A stretch of DNA of 64,000 nucleotides from NCBI RefSeq assembly GCF_000582685.1, contig NZ_KK073768.1:2306483-2370482 (forward strand), in the 5' to 3' direction. The DNA comes from [Scytonema hofmanni] UTEX 2349. Lineage in GTDB: Bacteria; Cyanobacteriota; Cyanobacteriia; Cyanobacteriales; Nostocaceae. Under the pieces are notes generated by a model that saw only the letters and a list, made by a program, of their open reading frames with translations, made no database searches and was not told where the DNA came from. The position numbers were made by a program, and so were the translations under genes. Below, piece by piece: positions 9,950-21,900 of the stretch; positions within the stretch are counted from its first letter, which is position 1, and each line of letters starts with the position of its first letter.

Positions 9950-12900
9950 TGAGTGGGGAGTCAAATAACGTGCAGAATCTGTCCTCTTTACAGCGTTCAG
10001 TTTTGCTGATTGAAAAATTGGAAGCGAAGATTAAGCGCTTAGAGTCTGCTAGGACAGAACCAATTGCTATTATTGGTATGTCCTGCCGTTTTCCGGGAGG
10101 TGCTGATAATCCTCAACAGTTTTGGAAAATTTTACACTCAGGTATTGATGCGGTAACAGAAGTTCCTGCAAATCGTTGGAACATAGCAGATTATTATGAT
10201 GAAAATCCGCATACTCCTGGGAAATTTTATACAAAATCAGGGGGATTTTTATCAGATGTAGATCAATTTGATCCTCTTTTTTTTGGGATTTCTGCCAGAG
10301 AAGCCGTTAATATAGACCCCCAACACCGCTTACTATTAGAAGTAACTTGGGAAGCATTAGAAAATGCTGGATGTATCCCCCAACGAAACCAAGGCAGTCC
10401 TACAGGAGTTTTTGTCGGTATTACCCTGAATGACTATGGTTCGATCGCTAAACAAACCAGATCCGATGTCAGTCAAGAAGCTTACGGAGTCACAGGTTCA
10501 CCCTCCTATGCAGCAGCAGGACGGATTTCCTATACTTTTGGCTTTACGGGTCCTTGTATGGCTATTGATACCGCTTGTTCATCTTCCCTAGTAGCCATTC
10601 ATCAAGCTTGTCAAAGTCTTAGACAACAAGAATGTCAAATGGCGATCGCTGGAGGAGTGAACCTAATCTTACTCCCTGATAGCATGATTGCCACCGCTAA
10701 GGCTGGTATGCTGTCTAGTGATGGTCGTTGTAAAACCTTTGATGCTACTGCTGATGGTATTGGACGTGGGGAAGGATGCGGAATATTAGTTCTTAAACGT
10801 CTGTCAGATGCACAAGCTAATGGTGATAATATTTTAGCTGTAATTCGCGGTTCAGGAGTCAATCAGGACGGTCCTAGTAGTGGGTTTACAGTGCCTAATT
10901 GTGCTTCTCAGCAACAAGTCATGCGTCAAGCCTTGAAAATGGCGCAAATAGAACCTGCTGAAGTTAGTTATGTAGAAGCTCATGGTACAGGAACACCTTT
11001 AGGAGATCCCATAGAACTGCGTTCATTAGCAAAAATCTATGGTTCTCATCGTACTCACGATAACCCCTTATTCGTTGGTTCGGCAAAAACTAATATTAGT
11101 CACGTAGAAACGGCTGCCGGGGTAGCAGGAGTAATTAAAGTTATTTTACAATTACAACATCAACAGATTGCCCCCCATTTACATTTAAAAAATCCCACAA
11201 ATCACTTTAACTGGGAAGATTTTCCTTTAGTTGTTCCCACCCAAATTACACCCTGGCGCGTACAATCTGGTAGCCGCATCGGTGTGGTAAACTCATTTGG
11301 GGCTACAGGAACTAACGCTCATATTGTTTTAGCAGAAGCACGAACACCATTAAAACCGGAAAATTCTGGTTTATTAGAGCGATCGCTCCATTTATTAACT
11401 CTTTCTACCAAAACAGAACCAGCATTAAAAGATTTAGTAACCCTTTATCAAAATTGGTTTAAACAAAATACAGATTTAAAAATAGCTGATATTTGCTATA
11501 GTGCTAACACAGGTCGCTCTCACTTTAAGCATCGTTTAGCTTTACTTGTGGCTGAACCTCAAGAATTAGCCGCAAAACTCCAAAATTTAACCATTAGTCT
11601 GTCACAAGAGCAAAATACTGAAGAAAGTTCTAGCATTGCCGGAATGTTTCAGGGACAACTTGCTGCTAATAGTAGTGTACCTAATGTTGCTTTTCTGTTT
11701 ACCGGTCAAGGTTCTCAGTATATTGATATGGGACGGGAACTTTATCAAACTCAACCCCTGTTCCGGCGGATTTTAGAGCAATGCGATCAAATTCTACGTT
11801 CCGAGTTAGAAAAACCCCTATTAGAAATTCTTTACCCCCAAAATACAAATCAATCTCCATTTTCCCTAATTGACCAAACAAATTATACTCAACCTGCCTT
11901 ATTTGCCTTAGAATATGCCTTAGCTCAACTATGGATTTCCTGGGGAATTAAGCCTGCGGTGGTGATGGGTCATAGTGTGGGAGAATACGTAGCCGCTTGT
12001 ATAGCCGGAGTCTTTAGTTTAGAAGATGGGTTAAAATTAATTGCTGCTCGTGGTCGTCTCATGCAGTCATTACCCCAAAATGGGGCGATGTTGGCTGTAT
12101 TTGCAGATGCAAAACGGGTAGCAGAAATTATTGCTCCTTATCAAAATAGAGTTGCGTTGGCGAAGCCCGCCGTAGGCATCGCTGCCTACAATGGAGCGCA
12201 AAATATTGTCATATCTGGGGAAAATCAGGCAATAGCAGCCATTAAAACCACCCTAGAGGCAGAAGGAATTGAAAGCCGCCCCCTGAACACCTCTCACGCC
12301 TTTCATTCACCTCTAGTAGACCCGATTTTAGAGCAGTTAGAACAAATTGCCAATCAAATAGAAATCCATCCTCCCCGCATTCCCATTGTTTCCAACTTAA
12401 CAGGAGAAACATTATCAATCAATCAACCCTTAAACGGAAAATACTGGCGACAGCATAGCCGAGAAGCCGTAAAGTTTACCACAGGATTAGCAACATTAGT
12501 AGAAAAAGGCTATGAAACCTTTTTAGAAATTGGAGCAAAGCCCGCCTTGTCTAAAATGGGGCAGAGATGTAAATTAGGTGATAACCTCTTGTGGCTTTCT
12601 TCCCTAGTAGCAGGACAATCAAACTGGGCAACATTATTCAATAGTCTAGCTCAATTATATGTGCGTGGTGCAGAGGTGAATTGGTCAGGATTTGATCAAG
12701 ATTACCCACGCCAAAGATTTATTTTACCTAATTATCCTTTTCAACGTCAGCGTTACTGGTTGAAAATACCAAATGCAGATATGTCGTCCCAAAAAGCCAT
12801 TGCAACTGCACCCATGAACGGAGAGGTTCCAGAACCAATTCCAGAACCAAAACCCCATACCTCTGCATCCTCAAAACAAGAACAAATTATCAAACTCTTA

Positions 12901-15900
12901 CAATCTCTGATTGCTGAAGCACTGCAAACATCTCCAGACACAGTAGATATTCATACCCCATTAGTGGAAATGGGTGCAGATTCTATCGTGTTTATGAAAA
13001 CAGGACAGCAGTTAGAATTGGACTTTGGGGTACGCATTCCTATCCGCAGATTATTTGAAGACTTATCTACGTTAAATGCTTTAGGTACTTACATTGGCGA
13101 AAATCTACCAGCCGAATTTAAGTTTACTGATAATTTTACTGACAATCAACCTGTATCGCCACCTGTAACTTCAGAATCTCCAGATCCCCAGACTGAGAAC
13201 AAAGCAGTAGAATCTGCACTTAGTCAAATTCCTCCCACAGCAGAACCAGTTGGTACTACTGCTTTAGAGCGGATCATGAGTCAGCAATTACAAACTATGT
13301 CTCAACTCATGTCCGAACAGTTAGCAGTTTTAAGAGGAGAAACTACCACCACACCACCACAGTTTATTCCTAACCAGAATCCTGTTAACTCACCACAGAC
13401 AACAATTAAAAACACTAAACGTCAGGAATTTTGGGAACGACGCGAATATAAACCCACATTAAGCGATATTCAAGACCAAGCTGCTAATTTTCCGCTAACT
13501 GTACCAACTAATAAAGAAATGCAATTTAGTCTTTATTATTTTGGCAGTTACGATGCAGAATTTACTCAAGATAAATATAGCCTTCTGTTTGGGGGAGTAG
13601 AATACGCAGACCAAAATGGCTTTACCTCTGTATGGCTACCTGAGCGTCACTTTCATGCTTTTGGTGGTTTTTCTCCTAACCCTTCTATTCTCTGTGCTTC
13701 TCTGGCTAAAGTTACCAAAAATATACAACTGCGGGCTGGTAGTGTAGTTTTACCCCTACATCATCCTGTGCGAGTAGCCGAAGATTGGGCAATTATTGAT
13801 AATATTTCTCAAGGACGAGTAGGAATTTCCTTTGCTTCCGGTTGGCATCCCCATGATTTTGTCTTTGCCCCAGAAGCTTATGATGACCGTCGAGAAATTA
13901 TGTTTGAGGGCATCGAAACAGTACAAAAACTCTGGCGCGGAGAGTCAATTCAGCTACTTAGTGGTTCTGGTAACATGGCTGAAATCCGTACCTTCCCCAT
14001 GCCTCAGCAAAAAGAGTTACCTGTTTGGGTAACAATAGTTAATAACCCAGATACTTACATGAGAGCCGGGGCAATGGGAATCGGGGTTTTGACTAACCTG
14101 ATGGGGCAAACTGTAGAAGATTTAGCCCGTAATATTGCCATTTATCGAGAATCACTGGCACGTCATGGTTTTGATCCCCATGTTGGACGAGTGACATTAT
14201 TGTTACATACTTATATTGGTACGGATATTCAACAAGTACGAGAAAAAGCCCGCAAACCATTCCAAAATTATCTCACCTCCTCTATTGGTCTATTTCAAAG
14301 TTTAGTGAAAAGCCAAGGTTTACAGATGGCTGATTTTGAAAAGATGAGCGAGGATGATAAAGATTATATTCTGTCCGCAGCTTATGACCGTTATGTACAA
14401 ACCAGTGCTTTAATTGGCACACCAGATTCTTGTATTGAAATTGTGGAAAAACTCCTAACTATTGGAGTTGATGAAATTGCTTGTTTAATTGATTTTGGGG
14501 TGGAAGAAGAAGCTGTATTAGCCAGCTTACCCCACGTTAAGACTTTGAAGGAACGGATAAATAAAGTTAAAACCGATGATTGGTTTTATCGCTTAGATTG
14601 GCAACAACAGCCCCGCGATCTTCCTTTACAACCATCTCCAAAATCTGGACATTGGTTAATTTTTGCGGATGTCCAAGGTGTAGGCACAGCTTTAGCGCAA
14701 CAATTACAGGTAGATGGTCAAACCTGTACGCTGATTTATCCCCAAGGTAGCAGTATTTCATTACCTAACGGGGCTTTGGAAATAGATCCTACTGACCCAA
14801 AAGCTTTTAACCAACTTTTACAAAATCAACTTACAGCTAGTGAACTTCCCCTAAGTGGAGTTATTTATCTTTGGAGTCTCAACAGCCCATTATCTCAGCA
14901 ATTGACAGTTGATTTACTCCAGCAAACTCAACAAACGGTTTGCGGTGGTGTATTGCATTTAGTTCAAGCTTTAGACCAACAACCAGAGTTAAAAAATGCT
15001 TGTTCGCAAATGTGGCTAATTACACAACAAGCGGTTGCATCAGACAATACCGCACCAACAGGCATTGCTCAAGCATCCCTATGGGGATTCGGTCGAGTTA
15101 TAGCCCTAGAATATCCAGAATTGTGGGGTGGTCTGATCGATATTGATAGGGATAATACCACAGCACAAGTAGAGCAAATATGGCTAGAAATTAGAGCGCA
15201 ACTGGGGAAAAAATCACAAGCTGAAGATCAGGTTTTATTACACCAAGAAAAACGTTATGTTGCCCGTTTAGTCCGTCAAACTGTTGGTAATTCTGATATT
15301 AATAATTCCTCTGTTAATTTAGATCTAAAAGGCACTTATTTAATTACAGGTGGTTTGGGTGCTTTGGGTATTCGGTTAGCACAGTGGTTAGTTGATCGAG
15401 GAGTGCATCATTTAGTTTTGTGTGGGCGTTCTGCTCCTGCGGCTAAAATTCAAAAAACCATCACTCAGTTACAGCAACAGGGTATACAAGTGATAGTGGC
15501 TCAGGTAGATATATCTAAATTTAATGATTTATCTGAGTTGTTACAACAAATTCAAGGTAAAAATCAAGACAACTGTCCGCCACTGCAAGGGATTTTCCAC
15601 TTAGCTGGGTTGTTAGATGATGGGGCATTATTCCAGCAAACTTGGAAACGGTTTGATGCTGTATTTGCTCCTAAGATTTTAGGTACTTGGAATCTTCATG
15701 TTTTAACTCAAGAACTGCCACTTAAACATTTTGTTCTGTTTTCTTCCATCGCTTCTTTATTGGGGTCTCCCGGACAAAGTAATCATGCGGCAGCTAATGC
15801 TTTTATTGATGCTTTAGCTCATTATCGTCAAGCTAATGGCTTGCCTGCTGTGAGTATAAATTGGGGTTCTTGGACAGAAATCGGGAAAGTAACCAGATTA

Positions 15901-18900
15901 GAAGGATCGCAACAACAACGCTGGCAAGAATATTTTGATAAACTTTGGCGTAGTTATGGTATGGAGGCGATCGCCCCTAAAGCCGGTTTACACGCTCTGG
16001 AACAACTACTCAATCAACCTCCTGTACAAGTTGGGGTATTTCCCATTGATTGGTCTAAGTTCTGTGAGTCTCTGGGGGTTGAACAAAAACCTTTACTACT
16101 CTATTTAACCCAACCGGAAACAACATCAACAAGCACTTCCCCTATTAGGATTCCCTTAAGTGAAGCTCAAAAGCAACTGTGGCTATTAGCGCAAATTGTG
16201 GAAGAAGGGTCAATTGTCTATAATGACAACGTAAACTTAGAATTATGTGGTGATTTACACTTAGAGATTTTAAAAGAATCTATACACACTGTTGTGGAAC
16301 GACAGGAAGCCCTCCGCACGATTATTGATCCTCAAGGAGAATGGCAAGAAATTCTACCAACTCTCAAAGTAGATATTCCCTTGGTTGACCTTTCCAGTAC
16401 CAAGGATGAACAGGAGCAATGTTTACAAGATTGGTTGATTCAACGCAGTCAAAAGCCCTTAAATCTAACCACAGATCCTTTATTTCAAGTGGAAGTGTTG
16501 AAACTAGGACAACAGCATCATGTTCTAGTAATCACTGTTCATCACATTATTTCTGATGGTTGGTCTATAGAAAATATCCTCAAAGAAATTGCTCTGATTT
16601 ATTCTGCGCTTTGTGAGGGGGCAGATGTTAAATTAGATACTCCCTTACAATTTCGGGAATTTCTCCACTGGCAAACCAACCGCAGCCAAAGTTCGGAAAT
16701 GTTAAGCCATGAGTCCTTTTGGTTAGAGCAGTTTGCTGATTCTATTCCGGTGCTAGAACTGCCTACAGATCGGACTCGTCCCCTCCGCAAAACTTATCAT
16801 GGCAACCGTCAAACCCGTATCACTCCACCCCATCTGCGGGAGCAGTTACGGCAGTTTAGTCAGGGTCAAGGATGTACATTATTTATGACTTTGCTGGCTG
16901 CCCATTTTGTGTTGCTGCATCGTCTTAGTAGACAAGCAGAAATAGTTGTAGGTATTCCTACGGCTGGACGATTTCTTGCTAGTAGCGAAACAATGGTGGG
17001 ATATGCAACGCATTTATTACCTATCCGCAGTTGTTTTCAAGCAAACCTGTCTTTCTCAGCTTATTTGGCGGAAATTCGCAGCAGATTATTGGCAGCTTAT
17101 GAACATCAAGATTATCCTTTTGCCCAGTTATTAAAGCAACTCAATCTAAAAACTGATAGTAGCCGTACTCCTTTGGTATCTGTGACATTTAATTTAGAAC
17201 CGCCTGTACCTACAGTGTCGTTGAAGAATTTAGACACGGCAATGATGTCACGACCTGTTAGCTTTACTCACTTTGACTTGCATTTTGTAGTGATTGACAT
17301 GGGCGATCGCCTGATTTTGGAGGCAAAATATAATACAGATTTGTTTAATGATGCTACCATTGAGCGTTGGTTAGGTCATTTCCAAACTTTGTTAGAGGAA
17401 ATCATTACCCAACCAAATCAAGAGATTGCTACTTTACCATTATTAACTCAGCTAGAACGTCAACAATTGTTAATAGACTGGAATTCTGGGTTAACACAAT
17501 ATTCCTCAGCACATTTAGAAACAGAATGTGTTTATCAACGTTTTGAAAAGCAGGTTAGTCAAAATCCTGATGCTTTAGCAGTGGTATTTGCAAAACAAAA
17601 TTTGACATACCAGGAGTTAAACACAAGAGCAAATCAACTGGCTGTACATTTACGCAACTTAAATATTCCATCAGCTGGACGAATAGTTGTTTATGCTGAA
17701 CGTTCTTTGGTGGCTTTGGTGGCTATATTGGGAATCTGGAAAGCAGGAGGGGTTTATGTTCCTATTGATGCTGCTAACACACCCCCTCAGCGTTTGGCGC
17801 TACTGCTAGAGGATATTCAACCAACTGCACTGTTAACTCAAACATCCTACAAATCAAATTTACTGGCTTCTCTCTCTTGTCCGGTGGTATTTTTGGACAA
17901 AGAAGGGAATGATAACTCAGAAAATCAATCACCAGAAATTCTCGACCCTAATTTTCCCCAGGTAACACCCGATGACTTAGCATATATTATCTTTACCTCT
18001 GGTTCTACAGGTCAGCCCAAGGGAGTAGCCATTAAACATCGTCATCTAGCTGCTTATACTACCAGCATGACTCAGCGTCTAGGTTTGCAGTCTGGTATGA
18101 GTTTTGCGACAGTATCCACTTTTGCGGCTGATTTGGGTTATACCGCGATTTTCCCCACATTGTGTACAGGTGGAACATTACACATCATTACTCAGGAAAC
18201 GGCTACTGACCCTCAAGCCTTAGCTACATACTTTAGCCAACATCAAATTGATTGTTTGAAGATTGTACCTGCTCACCTCAACGCTTTGTTAGAAGGTGAA
18301 AAATCATCACAAGTATTACCCCGACATACTCTGGTTTTAGGAGGAGATACCCTTGCTTGGGAGTTGGTGGGGAAAATTCAAACTTTAGCACCGCAATGTC
18401 GGATTTTTAATCACTACGGACCTAGTGAAACGACGGTAGGGGTTTTAACTTTCCTGATAGATGATCAGCATTCGCCAAAATCATCTGCTACTGTTCCTAT
18501 AGGTCGTCCCCTGCCTCATGTCTGCGTTTATATTTTGGATCAGTATCAGCAACCCGTCCCGATTGGAGTTCCCGGAGAATTATATATTGGGGGTGCAAGT
18601 GTAGCGCCAGGATACCTAAATCGGGCAGAATTAACAACCGAGAAATTTATCCTTAATCCTTATTCTACAGAAACTGGCGAAGGCGATCGCCTTTACAAAA
18701 CTGGAGATTTAGCCCGCTATCTCCCAGATGGTAATATTGAGTTCCTGGGCAGAATTGATAATCAAGTAAAAATACGGGGTTATCGCCTGGAATTAGGTGA
18801 AGTAGAATCTGTGTTAAATCAGCATCCAGGTGTGCAACAAGCTGTAGTTTTGGCTTGGGAACAAGAACAAACAGGAGAAAAACGTTTAGTAGCTTATTGG

Positions 18901-21900
18901 GTGGCGGTAAAAACAGCAGGTGTTAGTGTTTCCTCCCAAGAATTACGTCAGTTTTTACAAGCAAAAGTACCTGATTACATGATACCGAGTAGTTTGATCA
19001 GGTTAGAGAATATTCCCTTAACGGCAAATGGTAAAATAGATCGTCGAGCGTTGCCCTTACCAGAACAAGATTTAAGTCAAGAAGTAGATTTTATTGCTCC
19101 TCGCACACCCACAGAACAGGCGATCGCAGATATCTTTGCCACTGTTTTACGGTTAGAATCAGTAGGTATTAACAATAACTTCTTTGAATTAGGCGGTCAT
19201 TCCCTCTTAGCAACTCAGGTCATCTCACGACTACGGGAAACCTTCCAAATTGACCTACCTTTAGTTAGTTTGTTTACATCGCCTACCGTCGCGGGAATTG
19301 ACTTAATTATTCATCAGCAAATGCAACAGGGTATAGTCAAAACTGCCCCTCCTATCACAGCTGTACCCCGTACTTCAAACACACAATTACCTTTAAGTTG
19401 GTCACAAGAGCGACTGTGGTTTATTGAACAATTAGAAGGGGCAAATGCTACCTATAATATGCCCGCCGCAGTTCGTCTACAAGGTAATCTCAATATTTCA
19501 GCCTTAGAACAAGCACTAGGGGAAATTGCCAAACGTCATGAAGTGCTAAGAACTGCTTTTAAATCAGAAGATGGTAAAGCAGTACAAGTGATTTTCCCAG
19601 AGGCTACACTGAGCTTACAAACAATAGACCTACAGAATTTAACTAGCTCAGAACAGGAAAACAGTGTACAAAAACACATCATTGAGGAAGCGAAAACCCC
19701 CTTTGATTTGTCCCAACCTGCCTTAATGCGGGCTACCCTGTTACAGCTTAACCCTCAATCTTACGTGATATTAATCACAATGCACCATATTGTTTCTGAT
19801 GGTTGGTCAGTAAGTATTGTAGTGCGAGAGTTGTCAACTTTATATCAAGCCTTTGCCCAAAACCGTCCTTCTCCACTGCCAGACCGGAATATTCAATATG
19901 CAGATTTTACCATCTGGCAACGTCAATGGTTGACAGGAGAAGTATTACAAACCCAATTAAATTACTGGCAAAATCAGTTAGCAGGTAATTTACCAATTTT
20001 GAATTTACCCTTAGATTATCCCTTATCTGCAAAGCAAGACTATCAGGGAGCGCAACAGAACATATCCATTAAACCAACCCTAACTAAAGCTTTGAAAGCA
20101 TTGAGTGACCAAGAAGGGGTGACATTGTTTATGACCCTGTTTGCGGCATTCAATGTGTTGTTGTCCCGTCATACAGGACAGGAAGATATCATTATTGGTT
20201 CACCAATAGCAGGACGTAATCATTTAGGTAGTGAAGATTTAGTTGGCTTCTTTATTAACACCTTACCCCTACGTACTAATCTGGCAGAAAATCCCAGTTT
20301 CCAACAATTATTAAAGCGTGTCGGGGAAGTGACATTAGGAGCTTATACTTATCAAGATATTCCCTTTGAAAAGTTAGTAGAAGAATTACGCACAGAACGA
20401 GTATTAAACCGTCATCCTCTATTTGATGTGTTGTTCAACTTTGTCAACACACCAGAAGCAGTTCTAAACATGGGGGATTTGACTTTTGAACGTTTACCCC
20501 AACCCGAACCCTATTCCAAATTCTGGCTAACATTTTATATTCGCCAAGTTGGTGAAGCGTTAAATATTGAATTAGTTTATCGTCAAAGTTTGTTCACATC
20601 TGAAAGGATGAAAGCTTTATTAGAGCAATTTGTGGTTTTATTAACACAAGTAGTAGAACATCCTCACGAGACAATTCAATCTTATTCCCTCTTATCTCCT
20701 CAAACTGCGGCTTTAATACCTGATCCCTCTTTACCTTTGCCAGAACCAGACTATGAACTGGTAACAACATCATTTATTAACTGGGCTAAACAAAGTCCTG
20801 AACAAATAGCAATCCGTCAAAATGGTAAAAAATGGACTTATGGAGAATTAGCAACAGCAGCCGAAAACATAGCCCAAGTTTTGATGAGTCAGGGGTTAAA
20901 ACAAAAAGATGTAGTGGCATTATGGGGAGAACGTAGTTTTGGTTTAATTGCAGGTGTATTAGGGATTTTCCTGGCTGGGGGAGTGCTGTTAATTATTGAT
21001 TCTAACCTGCCACCACAAAGGCAAAACCTGATGTTAGAGCAAACCCAAGCGCGTTATTTAATTAGCATTGGTGAACCATCTCAGGTTGCTCAAGTTGTGG
21101 AAAAACAATTAAAGATGATTGCAGTTAATCCTGATACTGCTGCAACTGGGGAAGAAATGGTTAAGAGTGACATAGCGTTACCGACTCTTGCAGCCAAAGA
21201 TCCAGCCTACATCTTTTTTACCTCTGGTAGCACGGGAACACCAAAAGGAGTATTAGGAAATCATCAAGGTGTTGCACACTTTATTCATTGGCAACGTCAA
21301 ACTTTTGAGATTAAAGCAGGCGATCGCATTGCACAATTAATTGAACTTTCATTTGATGCAATCCTCAGAGATATTTTTCTACCCTTAACCAGTGGTGCAA
21401 CCCTTTGTTTACCAGATCAATACTACATACCCGGTTCACCGCAAATTTTAACTTGGTTAGATGAAGAGCAAATTTCTGTTTTTCACACCGTTCCAGCCCT
21501 AGCTCAATCTTGGTTACAAAACATCCCAGAAAAAGTAACATTGAGTTCATTACGTTGGGTATTCTTATCAGGAGAACCCTTAACTCAATCTTTAGTTCAA
21601 CAATGGCGACAAACCTTTGCACAAGCAGGAAATATTGTCAATCTTTACGGTGCTACCGAAACCACAATGGTAAAATGCTTCTATCCAGTACCCCCAGAAA
21701 TTCCCGCAGGAGTTATGCCTGGAGGTTGGTCTTTACCTGAAACTCAAATTTTGATTTTAAATAGCAAAAATCAACTGTGTGGAATTGGAGAAATTGGGGA
21801 AATAGTCGTGCGTACTCCCTTCCGCACCTTGGGTTATATTAAACCAATTCCTTCTCCCTTTGTCCTCAATCCATTCCGCCAAGATCCGCAAGATTGGGTA

